This document shows positions 8,236-16,828 of a stretch of 64,000 nucleotides of DNA, in pieces; within the stretch, counting starts at the first letter, position 1; each line of letters starts with the position of its first letter. The position numbers and the translations under genes were made by a program. The DNA lies in NCBI GenBank assembly GCA_013823985.1, contig PNNB01000001.1:62001-126000 (forward strand). The letters run 5' to 3'. Under the pieces are notes generated by a model, which worked only from the letters and a program-made list of their open reading frames with translations, did not search any database and had not been told where the DNA came from. This DNA is from Sphingopyxis sp. (GTDB lineage Bacteria; Pseudomonadota; Alphaproteobacteria; Sphingomonadales; Sphingomonadaceae).

Positions 8236-9123
8236 ATGCCGCAAACATCCGCCCTGCCTCGCCTGCATTTGTTGCTTGCCTTGGCCGTGATGGCGGTTTG
8301 GGGGACGAATTTCGTCGTTATCAAGCTGGCACTGACGCATTTGCCCCCTCTGTGGCTCGCCACCTTGCGCTTTGCATGTGCCTTTTTGCCTGCGGCGTTC
8401 TTTCTGAAACGCCCGTCGGTGCCGCTGTCCAATCTGGCCGCTTATGGCGTGCTGATCGGAGCGGGACAGTTCGGACTGCTTTTTCTGGCTATGAAAAGCG
8501 ACATTACGCCGGGGCTCGCGTCCTTGGTTGTCCAGATTCAGGTCTTCTTCACGATCGCCCTGTCGATGCGCCTGACAGGCGAACGGGTGCGCGGGTTTCA
8601 GTGGGCGGCCCTGGCGCTGGCGACCAGCGGGCTTGTGGTGATCCTGACCCATTGGGACGGCAGCGCGACGCCCTTGGGGCTGGGGCTTGTGGTGACGGCG
8701 GCCTTTTGCTGGTCGAGCGGCAACATGGTGTCGCGCGCAGCCGGTAAGGTCGACATGCTCGCTTATGTTGTCTGGGCCAGCATCTTTGCTGTGCCGCCCC
8801 TGATATTATTCGCCCTGTTGGTTGAAGGTGCGCCTGCCTTGGTCACCGGAGTGCAAGAGGCGACGGCCACCACATGGGCTGCCGTGATCTGGCAGGCCGT
8901 TGGCAACACCATGTTTGGCTATGGCGTGTGGGGCTGGCTGCTCGCCCGCCATCCGGCAGCGACCGTCGCGCCGATGGCGTTGCTCGTGCCCGTGTTCGGC
9001 ATGGGTGCGTCGGCGCTGTTCCTCGGCGAACCCCTGCAAAGCTGGAAATTGCTCGCAGCGGCGCTGGTGATGGGCGGCCTCGCGCTCAGCCTGCTATGGC
9101 CGCGTTTCGTCGCGCAAAAATAA
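8236..9123 (+). CDS. EamA/DMT superfamily transporter
   Basis: 295 residues, almost entirely hydrophobic, with about ten membrane spans arranged as two EamA halves. VMAVWGTNFVVIKLALTHLPPL is the typical first helix; MALLVPVFGMGASALFLGE is the conserved second-half motif. Members export amino acids or other small metabolites across the inner membrane. It follows the nitrilase by 39 bases and may share its transcript, in which case it could export the product of that pathway. No substrate can be inferred. Confidence 0.9.
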   Translation: MPQTSALPRLHLLLALAVMAVWGTNFVVIKLALTHLPPLWLATLRFACAFLPAAFFLKRPSVPLSNLAAYGVLIGAGQFGLLFLAMKSDITPGLASLVVQIQVFFTIALSMRLTGERVRGFQWAALALATSGLVVILTHWDGSATPLGLGLVVTAAFCWSSGNMVSRAAGKVDMLAYVVWASIFAVPPLILFALLVEGAPALVTGVQEATATTWAAVIWQAVGNTMFGYGVWGWLLARHPAATVAPMALLVPVFGMGASALFLGEPLQSWKLLAAALVMGGLALSLLWPRFVAQK

Positions 9124-9136
9124 CGCCATCATCCGC

Positions 9137-9173
9137 ACAAAAGAAAAGGGCCGGAGGTTTCCCTCCAGCCCTT
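9137..9173 (-). terminator. Terminator of rplK-rplA
   Basis: Arms 9146-9157 and 9162-9173 pair at 11 of 12 positions. On the minus strand the stem is followed by TTTTCTTTTGT. It lies 24 bases past the rplA stop, so the rplKA transcript probably ends here and does not run into rplJ. Confidence 0.75.
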
Positions 9174-9196
9174 CACTCTATTCTTGTTTGAAAGGC

Positions 9197-9892
9197 TTAA
9201 GCGCCAGCAACGTCGGCCAGATTGACCTTCAGGCCAGGGCCCATCGACGAGCTGATGGCAACCTTGCGGAGGTACTTGCCCTTGGAGCCGCTTGGCTTGC
9301 TCTTGATAACCGCATCGACCAGCGCGTCGAAATTCTTGCGCAGATCGGCGTCGGAAAAGCTCTTCTTGCCAATGCCGCTGTGGATGATGCCCTGCTTTTC
9401 AACGCGGAACTCAACCTGACCGGCCTTGGCAGCCTTGACGGCCTCGGCCACGTCCATGGTCACCGTGCCCAGCTTCGGGTTTGGCATCAGGCCCTTGGGA
9501 CCCAGTGTCTTACCGAGACGGCCAACGATACCCATCATGTCCGGTGTCGCAATGACGCGGTCATAATCGAGGTTACCGGCCAGCATGTCTTCCATCAGGT
9601 CTTCGGCACCCACCTTGTCGGCACCAGCGGCTGTAGCAGCGGCGGCCTTGTCGGCACGTGCGAATACGGCAACCTTCATTTCCTTGCCGGTACCGGCAGG
9701 AAGCGAAACCATGCCACGGACCATCTGGTCAGCGTGACGCGGATCAACGCCCAGGTTCAACGCAACTTCGATGGTTTCGTCGAACTTGGCAGTTGCCAGT
9801 TCCTTGATGGTCTTCAGCGCTTCGTCAACGCCATACAGCTTGTCAGCATCGAGATGTGCAAGCGATTTTGCTTTCTTGGTCAGCTTGGCCAT
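9197..9892 (-). CDS. rplA: 50S ribosomal protein L1
   Basis: 231 residues, standard length for L1, which binds 23S rRNA at the E-site stalk and in many bacteria represses its own operon. Typical segments are [20 protein letters not shown] and [20 protein letters not shown]. It begins four bases after the rplK stop. The two form an operon that ends in a terminator, separated from rplJ by 3.3 kb of unrelated genes. Confidence 0.98.
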   Translation of the reverse strand: MAKLTKKAKSLAHLDADKLYGVDEALKTIKELATAKFDETIEVALNLGVDPRHADQMVRGMVSLPAGTGKEMKVAVFARADKAAAATAAGADKVGAEDLMEDMLAGNLDYDRVIATPDMMGIVGRLGKTLGPKGLMPNPKLGTVTMDVAEAVKAAKAGQVEFRVEKQGIIHSGIGKKSFSDADLRKNFDALVDAVIKSKPSGSKGKYLRKVAISSSMGPGLKVNLADVAGA

Positions 9893-9896
9893 TGGT

Positions 9897-10328
9897 TCAG
9901 CCCTCCACGATTTCGAGGCCCATGGCGGTAGCCGAGCCTGCGATGATTTTTACAGCCGCGTCCATGTCGTTCGCGTTGAGGTCAGCCATTTTCAGGGTGG
10001 CGACTTCTTCGAGCTGCTTGCGGGTAATCTTTCCTGCCGAAACCTTGCCAGGCTCTTTCGAACCGGACTTGAGGCCGAGAACCTTCTTGATCAGATAGGT
10101 TGCTGGCGGCGACTTCATTACGAAGGTGAAGCTCTTGTCCGCGAAAACGGTGATCTTGGTTGGAATCGGCGTGCCCTTTTCCATGTCGCCGGTGGCGGCA
10201 TTGAACTGCTTGCAGAATTCCATGATGTTCACGCCGCGCTGACCCAATGCAGGGCCGATCGGCGGGGAGGGAGTGGCTGAACCTGCAGGAACTTGCAGGC
10301 CGATATAGCCGTCAATTTTCTTGGCCAT
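9897..10328 (-). CDS. rplK: 50S ribosomal protein L11
   Basis: 143 residues from the ATG at 10328, which has the strong site AGGAGGCC upstream; the frame is open farther out to 10382 but that extension does not resemble L11. [16 protein letters not shown] and [23 protein letters not shown] mark the N-terminal domain. The C-terminal rRNA-binding domain contains [17 protein letters not shown]11 forms the GTPase-associated centre with L10/L12. In operon with rplA. Confidence 0.98.
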   Translation of the reverse strand: MAKKIDGYIGLQVPAGSATPSPPIGPALGQRGVNIMEFCKQFNAATGDMEKGTPIPTKITVFADKSFTFVMKSPPATYLIKKVLGLKSGSKEPGKVSAGKITRKQLEEVATLKMADLNANDMDAAVKIIAGSATAMGLEIVEG

Positions 10329-10569
10329 GAGTGGCCTCCTTTCATTCTTTCTCCGCCTTTTGCGCGAGCATTGGCGGATCAAATTAAGCGGTCAAACGGC
10401 GTTTCCGAAGAAAGCCTCCCGCACGGTTTCCCTTTGGACATGCCAAGGGGAAGCGGGCCGATAGCCGAAGTCGGTGCAAAAGGGAAGTCCTTTAAATCAA
10501 CACTTCATGCGCCAGTCATTGACGCACCCTCGCACCTTGTTATGGCAGTTGTTTAAATGGAGGCCTGAA

Positions 10570-11859
10570 GTGGCACATTTCCCTAGCGCATTATCGCAAT
10601 GGTGGCACCGCCATCTGCCGAAAATGACACTCGCCATGCTGTCGTTGATGATTGTGGCGATGGTCGTCATCTTTCTGCGTACCACGGCAAGCGAGAGAGA
10701 GGCACGGGCAGAAGCCACGGCGGTCATAGACATTCTCGCCGATTTGCGGGACGTCGTCCGGACAGGGGTGGATGCCGAAACCGGTTCACGCGGTTTTATC
10801 CTCACCGAAGATCCCGCTTTTCTTGAACCATATGATCGTGCCCGACAGCTTTGGTTGCGCGACATCAAGCGGCTGGAAGGCAAATTTGAGCGTCTGAACG
10901 AAGCGGAAAATGCTCTTGCCACCCAACGTATTCATGCGCTTGCCGAAAAGAAGCTGGTGTTCATGAACAAGGTCGTCACCCTGACCCGGCAGGGGCAACG
11001 CGATGTTGCCATTGCGGAAACCAAGACAAAATATGGAAAACTCCTGCTCGACAATATCCGCGATACCGTGCGCGACTTGGAAATGAAGGAACGCCAGAAG
11101 CTGGCACAATCGGTCAGCCGCGCCGACAACACCGAATATGGCATTACTGCCACGCTGATTGGCTTGATGCTGCTGATCATCGGTCTCGCCTATTTCAGCT
11201 TTCGACAGGAACGCCGCGCAAGCCGGGTTGCCCTGCTCGATCAAGAGGCGCTGCTGCTCCGCCAGAGCAAGGAGCAAGCCGATTTGATTGCACAGGAACT
11301 GAACCATCGCGTCAAGAACCTCTTCGCGGTTATCCTTTCGCTGATTACCCTGTCCGCGCGGGGCGGCACCGATGTGCCGTCGACGGTCAAGAAAATCCGC
11401 GATCGTATCCATGCGCTGTCGCTGGCGCATTCGGTCAGTCAGGGCACGTCCGGCATCAGCTCGGTCGATATCAGGGAGTTGCTCTCGGCCACGCTCGCGC
11501 CTTATCGCGATACCCGAAACCTCATCAGCTATGATGGCCCGCAGCTAAATTTGCCGACTGCCGCCATGACACCGCTTGGGCTAATCATGCATGAACTGGC
11601 CACCAACGCGCTCAAATATGGCGCGCTATCCGTACCCGAAGGGTCCGTCACTGTGAACTGGGAGAGACGCGATGATGTGCAAGGCGCGCACATCAACCTA
11701 ATTTGGACCGAAATAGGCGGGCCCGTCCCAAAGACAGACGCTGCGCAGGGCTTTGGAACATCCATGATCGAAGCATCCGCGCAACAGTTGAACGGACAGG
11801 TGGAACATCATTGGCACGCGCAGGGTTTACAGGTAACTCTCCATTTTCCGCTCGCTTGA
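10570..11859 (+). CDS. CHASE3-domain HWE/HisKA_2-type sensor histidine kinase
   Basis: 429 residues from GTG 10570, which has GGAGG six bases upstream; the frame continues to 10474 but without a better start. Membrane spans at about residues 20-37 and 191-209 flank a CHASE3 sensor domain (DVVRTGVDAETGSRGFILTE). The dimerisation box ELNHRVKNLFAVILSL carries the phospho-acceptor H246 and matches the HWE/HisKA_2 class common in alphaproteobacteria. The ATP-binding N box is IMHELATNALKYGAL. A receiver-only response regulator follows 33 bases downstream. The periplasmic signal is unknown. Confidence 0.9.
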   Translation: MAHFPSALSQWWHRHLPKMTLAMLSLMIVAMVVIFLRTTASEREARAEATAVIDILADLRDVVRTGVDAETGSRGFILTEDPAFLEPYDRARQLWLRDIKRLEGKFERLNEAENALATQRIHALAEKKLVFMNKVVTLTRQGQRDVAIAETKTKYGKLLLDNIRDTVRDLEMKERQKLAQSVSRADNTEYGITATLIGLMLLIIGLAYFSFRQERRASRVALLDQEALLLRQSKEQADLIAQELNHRVKNLFAVILSLITLSARGGTDVPSTVKKIRDRIHALSLAHSVSQGTSGISSVDIRELLSATLAPYRDTRNLISYDGPQLNLPTAAMTPLGLIMHELATNALKYGALSVPEGSVTVNWERRDDVQGAHINLIWTEIGGPVPKTDAAQGFGTSMIEASAQQLNGQVEHHWHAQGLQVTLHFPLA

Positions 11860-11892
11860 AAGCATGGCGCTGACGGTGACGGGGAAGCTTTC

Positions 11893-12348
11893 ATGTTTGG
11901 ATTGAATCAGATGGACTTTTCATCGAGGCAGAGCGATGCCGGCGGCGCACCCCATGCGCAGATGTTTGGCGGCGACGCTGAACACGGGCGATTGGCACGT
12001 TTGCGGATCTTGCTTGCCGAGGATGAGATTTTTGTATCCATGGCTCTTGAGGCCGAACTGACGGCTGAGGGTGCGGAGATTATCGGGCCTGTGATGTCGC
12101 TGGCCGCGGGGATCGAACTCATCGATTCCGGGGTCGAGGTTGACGGCGCAATCTTGGATGTCAATCTGGGCGACGCGTTGGTTTTCCCGTTGGCGGAGAT
12201 GCTACGCGATCGGGGCGTGCCGATCATATTTCACACTGCCTTGGGCGACCGCGAAGAATTTGCCCGCGATTTTCCCGAGGCAAGTGTCTGCGAAAAGCCC
12301 ACCTTGCCCCACGAACTGATCGGCAGGGCGGCAACGCGGTTCGGCTGA
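11893..12348 (+). CDS. Receiver-only response regulator
   Basis: 151 residues with a nonconserved 35-residue lead, then one receiver domain. Acidic pocket residues are E43 and D44 (LLAEDE), the phosphoacceptor is D89 (AILDVNLG), the switch Thr is T115 (FHTALGD) and the conserved lysine is K135 (CEKP). There is no output domain, so it signals by protein contact. It lies 33 bases after the HWE kinase and is the obvious partner; CheY-like regulators of this kind accompany HWE kinases in alphaproteobacterial stress and light signalling. Confidence 0.9.
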   Translation: MFGLNQMDFSSRQSDAGGAPHAQMFGGDAEHGRLARLRILLAEDEIFVSMALEAELTAEGAEIIGPVMSLAAGIELIDSGVEVDGAILDVNLGDALVFPLAEMLRDRGVPIIFHTALGDREEFARDFPEASVCEKPTLPHELIGRAATRFG

Positions 12349-12378
12349 AATCAGCCGAACCGCACCGGTAACATAGAT

Positions 12379-12876
12379 TTATTTCTTGGCCGCGTCTTTC
12401 GCGCGTTCCTTTTCAAGCTGATCGATCGTTTTGAGTTTCAGCTTTGCGGACTTTTCGTCGAATGTGGCTTTGTCGCTTGGCGCGATATTGGGGCGTCCCG
12501 CAACCACACCCATTCCGATGCCGCACTTCACATAATAGGTCTCGCCGGACTCGATTTCCATGTTCAGCGTGTCGGTGGTTTCCGAATGGGTCGTGAACAC
12601 ATGTTTGCCCGGCTGAAATGCCTGAATGAAATATTTGCCGTTTCCAAGCCCGCCAATGAGCTTGCCATTTTCACGGACATTGCATCCAAGGGCCATCCCC
12701 ATCATCGATCCCGGCCGAAAGAAAACGACCTGGCCCTGACCTGCGGGAGGCGCTTCCACGACGACAGCGGTTTTTGTAGATGCCGCTTTCTCCTTGGCGA
12801 AGGCGGGCGTTGAAACGGGGCTCACGGCCAATGCGGTGGCGACAGCCGCCAATGCGATAATCTTTACTCTTTTCAT
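12379..12876 (-). CDS. DUF2846 family secreted protein
   Basis: 165 residues with a signal peptide (cleavage near PAFAKE). The central part reads VVFFRPGSMMGMALGC, then ENGKLIGGLGNGKYFIQAFQPGKH and IESGETYYVKCGIGMG, which matches DUF2846 as I remember it: small exported beta-rich proteins of unknown role. It overlaps the upstream gene by four bases (ATGA) and has a good AGGAGG site inside that gene's end. The two are a secreted pair encoded opposite to the neighbouring kinase operon. Confidence 0.8.
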   Translation of the reverse strand: MKRVKIIALAAVATALAVSPVSTPAFAKEKAASTKTAVVVEAPPAGQGQVVFFRPGSMMGMALGCNVRENGKLIGGLGNGKYFIQAFQPGKHVFTTHSETTDTLNMEIESGETYYVKCGIGMGVVAGRPNIAPSDKATFDEKSAKLKLKTIDQLEKERAKDAAKK

Positions 12877-13463
12877 GGTTTTACCTCCTCCTGTAAATTT
12901 GACCCTGACTGGATAATCCGGACATCCTGCGAAAGCTTTGCAGTGGCCGGCATGCCCGCGGGAATGTCGACTTGCCCGCCTGTTATGAACAGGGCAAGTG
13001 CGGAAGAAATGGCGGCACTCGCGACGATGGCGGCTCCGGCATTGTTGTCGCCCGTCATGTCGGCACCATATTTCAAGCTGCGCAGCGGCACCCGGACGCC
13101 CTCATGTTCGAGATAACGCGCCGCAATGATCAATTCGCCCGCTTTACCTGCGGCCCGTGCCCGTGCCGCGTGAATAACTTGGCCCTTTCCGGTGGCCCCT
13201 GCCGGAATGATGACTTTTCCATCGACGGTAATGGGCGCGCGCAGGCGGATATCGAACAACTGCCCGATCTTGCTCGTTTTGGAATTGAGCGCTTCAGTAA
13301 TTTCGATGCTGACGGGAAGCATAGCGGGTAGGATGACCGCATCGTCGACCACAGGCGGCTGGGAAATTCCGGGACCTGCAGGAGCAATGGCCGGGGCACT
13401 TTCCTGACCCAACGCGATAGCCGGCATGGCCAACAGCCACGCGCAAAAGAAATACCGCTTCAT
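12873..13463 (-). CDS. Unrecognised secreted protein, partner of the DUF2846 gene
   Basis: 196 residues with a signal peptide (cleavage near ALGQES) and a strong GGGGGG ribosome site. The mature part has a beta-rich core, ALNSKTSKIGQLFDIRL then PITVDGKVIIPAGATGKGQV. A hydrophobic segment at about residues 138-155 (AGAAIVASAAISSALALF) may be a membrane span. The 'IPAG..GxGxV' pattern recalls beta-barrel modules of secretion-channel proteins such as VirB10, but this is only a resemblance. Coupled by overlap to the DUF2846 gene, so they probably act together in the envelope. Confidence 0.7.
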   Translation of the reverse strand: MKRYFFCAWLLAMPAIALGQESAPAIAPAGPGISQPPVVDDAVILPAMLPVSIEITEALNSKTSKIGQLFDIRLRAPITVDGKVIIPAGATGKGQVIHAARARAAGKAGELIIAARYLEHEGVRVPLRSLKYGADMTGDNNAGAAIVASAAISSALALFITGGQVDIPAGMPATAKLSQDVRIIQSGSNLQEEVKP

Positions 13464-13551
13464 GTAATGCCCCCCATCGGAGGGATATCTGCCATCTGAA
13501 TTTGCACAAATCCAGAAATATGTTTGCCGGCGCGCAGGGTGCGCGGTGCAA

Positions 13552-13590
13552 AAAACCCATCGGCTGCCCCTTTGGCAACCAATGGGTTTT
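13552..13590 (-). terminator. Terminator of secE-nusG
   Basis: Arms 13552-13560 and 13582-13590 pair perfectly, with a second imperfect stem inside. On the minus strand the hairpin ends in a run of T. It starts nine bases past the nusG stop, ending the secE-nusG transcript before the inserted genes. Confidence 0.8.
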
Positions 13591-13598
13591 GTAACCTG

Positions 13599-14135
13599 TT
13601 ACTTCATCAATTCGACTTCTTCGAAGTCCAGTTCGACCGGTGTGGCGCGGCCGAAGATCGATACCGATACCTTGACGCGGTTCTTGTCGAAGTCGAGTTC
13701 TTCGACCAGGCCGTTGAAGCTTGCGAACGGGCCGCCCAATACCTTGACCTGATCGCCGATTTCGTAGTCGACCGAGACGCGCTTCTTCGGCGCGGCTTCC
13801 AGTTCCTGCTTGGTGTTCAGAATGCGGGCCGCTTCGGCTTCGCTGATCGGTTGCGGCTTGTTGCCGGCGCCCAGAAATCCGGTGACCTTGGGCGTATTCT
13901 TGACGAGGTGGTATACATCGTCGTTCATGTTGAGCTTGGCGAGCACATAGCCGGGGAAGAACTTGCGTTCCGCCTTGATCTTCTTGCCACGGCGTACCTC
14001 GGTGACCTGTTCGGTCGGGACTTCGACGGCTTCGACCAATTGCGAAAGGCCAATGCGCTCCGCTTCGGCGAGAATCTGGTCACGGACCTTGTTTTCAAAA
14101 CCCGAATAAGCGTGAATGATGTACCAGCGTGCCAT
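13599..14135 (-). CDS. nusG: Transcription termination/antitermination factor NusG
   Basis: 178 residues. The N-terminal NGN domain begins [20 protein letters not shown] and contains [20 protein letters not shown]; the C-terminal KOW domain holds the sequence [20 protein letters not shown]. NusG couples RNA polymerase to the ribosome or Rho. It follows secE by 27 bases, the usual pairing. The gene normally next downstream, rplK, is here more than 3 kb away. Confidence 0.98.
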   Translation of the reverse strand: MARWYIIHAYSGFENKVRDQILAEAERIGLSQLVEAVEVPTEQVTEVRRGKKIKAERKFFPGYVLAKLNMNDDVYHLVKNTPKVTGFLGAGNKPQPISEAEAARILNTKQELEAAPKKRVSVDYEIGDQVKVLGGPFASFNGLVEELDFDKNRVKVSVSIFGRATPVELDFEEVELMK

Positions 14136-14162
14136 ATCTTCTATTCTTTTCTCTTGCCGCGC

Positions 14163-14363
14163 TTAGCCTTGAGCCAGCGACAGCAGCCCCTTCACAATCG
14201 CGGCAAAGACCGCGTCGACGCCCAGGAAGAAGAAGGCAAGTATGATCGTCATGATCAGCACCATGATGGCGGTTTGCACGGTTTCCTGCCGCGTGGGCCA
14301 TACTACCTTGCCGATTTCGGTCCGCACCTGACGGATGAATTCACCGGGGCTTGTCTTTGCCAT
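14163..14363 (-). CDS. secE: Preprotein translocase subunit SecE
   Basis: 66 residues from the ATG at 14363; the open frame upstream does not resemble SecE. GEFIRQVRTEIGKVVWPTRQ is the conserved amphipathic helix, followed by one membrane span (IMVLIMTIILAFFFLGVDAV). The short single-span form is typical of alphaproteobacteria. It stabilises SecY in the inner-membrane translocon. It is the first gene of the secE-nusG pair. Confidence 0.96.
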   Translation of the reverse strand: MAKTSPGEFIRQVRTEIGKVVWPTRQETVQTAIMVLIMTIILAFFFLGVDAVFAAIVKGLLSLAQG

Positions 14364-14582
14364 TGTTCGTCTTCCTGTTTCACTTCCGAGGGTAGCCGCC
14401 AGCGCTCCGACCGGCGGGGTCGAGAGCGATATAGGTTCCGATTTCGGAAAGACTAGGCCTTTAGCCAGAGATTCGCGTCGAGGCAAGTAGCATTAGCTTC
14501 GCCTCTGGCCTGCCGAGATCCGTATCCCAAGCGGGAACCCGCACGGCAATGGCGCGTTTATCCCGGCGCAAAGGGGAAACAC

Positions 14583-15806
14583 ATGTCCGCAACTGTTAAA
14601 CGTGATTTACGCACAGGGCGTCCGCTATGGCTTGACCAGCGGTTGCCTACAATTGCCACGCAAAGCCTGACGCGCAAGGTGAGTTGTGATGTTCTGGTGG
14701 TGGGTGCGGGCATTTCGGGCGCCATTATCGCTGAATCACTCAGCGATGCGGGGTTGAAAACAATCATTGTCGATCGTCGCGGACCGGTGCGTGGTTCGAC
14801 ACCCGCATCGACCGCACTTCTGCAATATGAAATCGATACGCCCTTGTCGCACCTGTCCGACCGCATAGGTCTGGATCGTGCGGAACGGCTTTGGCGGCGG
14901 TCGCGGCTGGCTGTGGATGCGCTTCGCGAACGGACGCGTGCACTGGGTATCAAGGCGGAGCAGGCAACGCGGGATTCGCTATATTTGTCGGGAAATGTTC
15001 TCAATGCAGACGGTTTGGCCCGCGAAGCCGATGCCCGGCGGCGCGCGGGGTTTGAGGTGAGCTTTCTCAAACCGACCGAAGTTCTGGAAAATTACGGCAT
15101 AAAGGGACGCTCGGCCATTGTCGGGCGCGACAATTATATGGCCGACCCCCGCTTGCTGGCCGCAGGCTATCTGAAAAGTGCGATCCGCAAAGGCGCAAAG
15201 CTTTATGCGCCTGTTGAGGTGACCGATATTGACCCGTCGCAATCCGGTGTGCGTGTCCAGACCGCCGATGGCGTGGAAATTCAATGTGCGTCGCTGGTAG
15301 TTGCAACGGGATATGAAATGCTGAAGGGCATTCCGCGAAAGGGCAACAAGATCATCTCGACATGGGTGATCGCAACCAAGGCGCAACCCCGCAAAATTTG
15401 GCCAACAGGCTGCATCATCTGGGAGGCGGCGGATCCTTATCTATATATCCGCACAACCCCCAAAGGACATGTCATATGCGGCGGCGAAGACGCCGAAATT
15501 GCCGATGCCGATGAACGTGACGCATTGAACGAAGCCAAGACAGCCCGTTTGGAGGAAAAGCTTCGTCAGTTGCTGCCGATGATCGATGCCACCCCGGACT
15601 ATAGCTGGAGCGGGAGTTTCGGGGATTCTGAAACCGGCACGCCGACCATCGGCCCCATCCCGAAAATGCCCAACTGCTTTGCGGCCATGGGCTATGGCGG
15701 CAACGGCATCACCTTTTCGATGATGGCCGGGCAGATGTTGCGCGGTATGATTACCGGCGGCGGGGATCCGGACAGCGATCTGGTGTCATTTGGACGGAAT
15801 TTCTGA
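14583..15806 (+). CDS. FAD-dependent oxidoreductase (DAO family)
   Basis: 407 residues with the Rossmann fingerprint DVLVVGAGISGAIIAESLSD followed by an acidic strand end (IVDRRG). The C-terminal GYGGNGITFSMMAGQML is the second FAD-contacting motif typical of D-amino-acid-oxidase-like enzymes (DadA/glycine oxidase group). It should oxidise an amine or amino acid in the cytoplasm. GGGG precedes the ATG. The next gene is on the same strand but 85 bases away and unrelated. The substrate is unknown. Confidence 0.88.
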   Translation: MSATVKRDLRTGRPLWLDQRLPTIATQSLTRKVSCDVLVVGAGISGAIIAESLSDAGLKTIIVDRRGPVRGSTPASTALLQYEIDTPLSHLSDRIGLDRAERLWRRSRLAVDALRERTRALGIKAEQATRDSLYLSGNVLNADGLAREADARRRAGFEVSFLKPTEVLENYGIKGRSAIVGRDNYMADPRLLAAGYLKSAIRKGAKLYAPVEVTDIDPSQSGVRVQTADGVEIQCASLVVATGYEMLKGIPRKGNKIISTWVIATKAQPRKIWPTGCIIWEAADPYLYIRTTPKGHVICGGEDAEIADADERDALNEAKTARLEEKLRQLLPMIDATPDYSWSGSFGDSETGTPTIGPIPKMPNCFAAMGYGGNGITFSMMAGQMLRGMITGGGDPDSDLVSFGRNF

Positions 15807-15891
15807 AGTTCCGCCTTCAACGGTAATGCCTTGACGCTGTTTCCGACTGGGCTATTTCCAACACGGTCTTTTTTACAGGAATCCCGCACCC

Positions 15892-16797
15892 ATGCCATCC
15901 GGTCTCGCCGCGTTACTCGACGATATTGCCACCATCACCAAGGTTGCTGCCGCTTCGGTCGACGATGTCGCCGCCGCCGCCGGTAAGGCCAGCAGCAAGG
16001 CCGCAGGGGTGGTGATCGACGATACGGCGGTTACGCCGCAATATGTTACCGGTTTCACCCCCGACCGCGAATTGCCGATTATCTGGCGCATCGCGAAGGG
16101 GTCGCTGTTCAACAAAATTGTGATCATCCTGCCGGTGGCACTGCTGCTCAGCCTCTTTTTGCCATGGGCCATCACCCCATTGCTGATGCTGGGCGGTGCC
16201 TATCTCTGCTTTGAAGGGGCAGAGAAGGTGCTGGAAAAATTGAGCCCGCATGAAGAAGAGACCCTTGCCGAAGAAGTCGCCGAGCTGACCAGTGCGGAGC
16301 ATGAGCAAATGATGGTCAAGGGTGCGGTGCGTACCGATTTTATCCTGTCGGCCGAAATCATGGCGATTGCGCTGAACGAGGTGAAGCAATTGGCCGAAAC
16401 CTCGGTCTGGCTGGAGGCGGCGACTTTGGCCGTCGTGGCCGTGGCCATCACCATTGCGGTTTACGGCGTGGTGGGCTTGATCGTGAAGATGGACGATATC
16501 GGCCTGAATATGGCGCAACGCAAACTCGGCGCCACCCGCGCCATTGGCCGGGCGATGGTCCGCGGCATGCCGAAGCTTCTGGCGGCGCTGTCAACCATCG
16601 GAACCGCCGCGATGTTGTGGGTTGGCGGGCAGATCATCATCCACGGCTTCCATGTACACCCCGCCGAATATCTCGGCCTGCACGAAGGCGCGCTGGCATG
16701 GATTGCCGATGCGGCCCTGTGCGGCATATTCGGCCTGGCGCTGGGCGCGATCATTGTGTGGGTGCATCACAAGGTCGCGGGTGCGAAGGGGCACTGA
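15892..16797 (+). CDS. DUF808 family inner-membrane protein (YedI-like)
   Basis: 301 residues. The N-terminus SGLAALLDDIATITKVAAAS followed by DDVAAAAGKASSKAAGVVIDD is characteristic of DUF808. Several membrane spans follow (around residues 80-107, 175-200, 230-250 and 265-290). The middle EEETLAEEVAELTSAEHEQM and ILSAEIMAIALNEV segments are also conserved. Its role is unknown; E. coli YedI is the best-known relative. It is the last clearly core-like gene before the foreign segment that leads to tRNA-Trp. Confidence 0.88.
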   Translation: MPSGLAALLDDIATITKVAAASVDDVAAAAGKASSKAAGVVIDDTAVTPQYVTGFTPDRELPIIWRIAKGSLFNKIVIILPVALLLSLFLPWAITPLLMLGGAYLCFEGAEKVLEKLSPHEEETLAEEVAELTSAEHEQMMVKGAVRTDFILSAEIMAIALNEVKQLAETSVWLEAATLAVVAVAITIAVYGVVGLIVKMDDIGLNMAQRKLGATRAIGRAMVRGMPKLLAALSTIGTAAMLWVGGQIIIHGFHVHPAEYLGLHEGALAWIADAALCGIFGLALGAIIVWVHHKVAGAKGH

Positions 16798-16828
16798 ACG
16801 AGGTTATATGATGGAAAGGAAGTAGGCT

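Noticed and set aside
9188..9931. Long plus-strand frame opposite rplA
   Set aside because: Antisense shadow of a highly conserved ribosomal gene; same applies to long frames opposite ppk, ppx, mrdA, gshA, the receptors and ychF.
10474..10570. Longer start of the HWE kinase
   Set aside because: The extension has no ribosome site, while GTG 10570 has GGAGG at proper spacing and gives a normal membrane topology.
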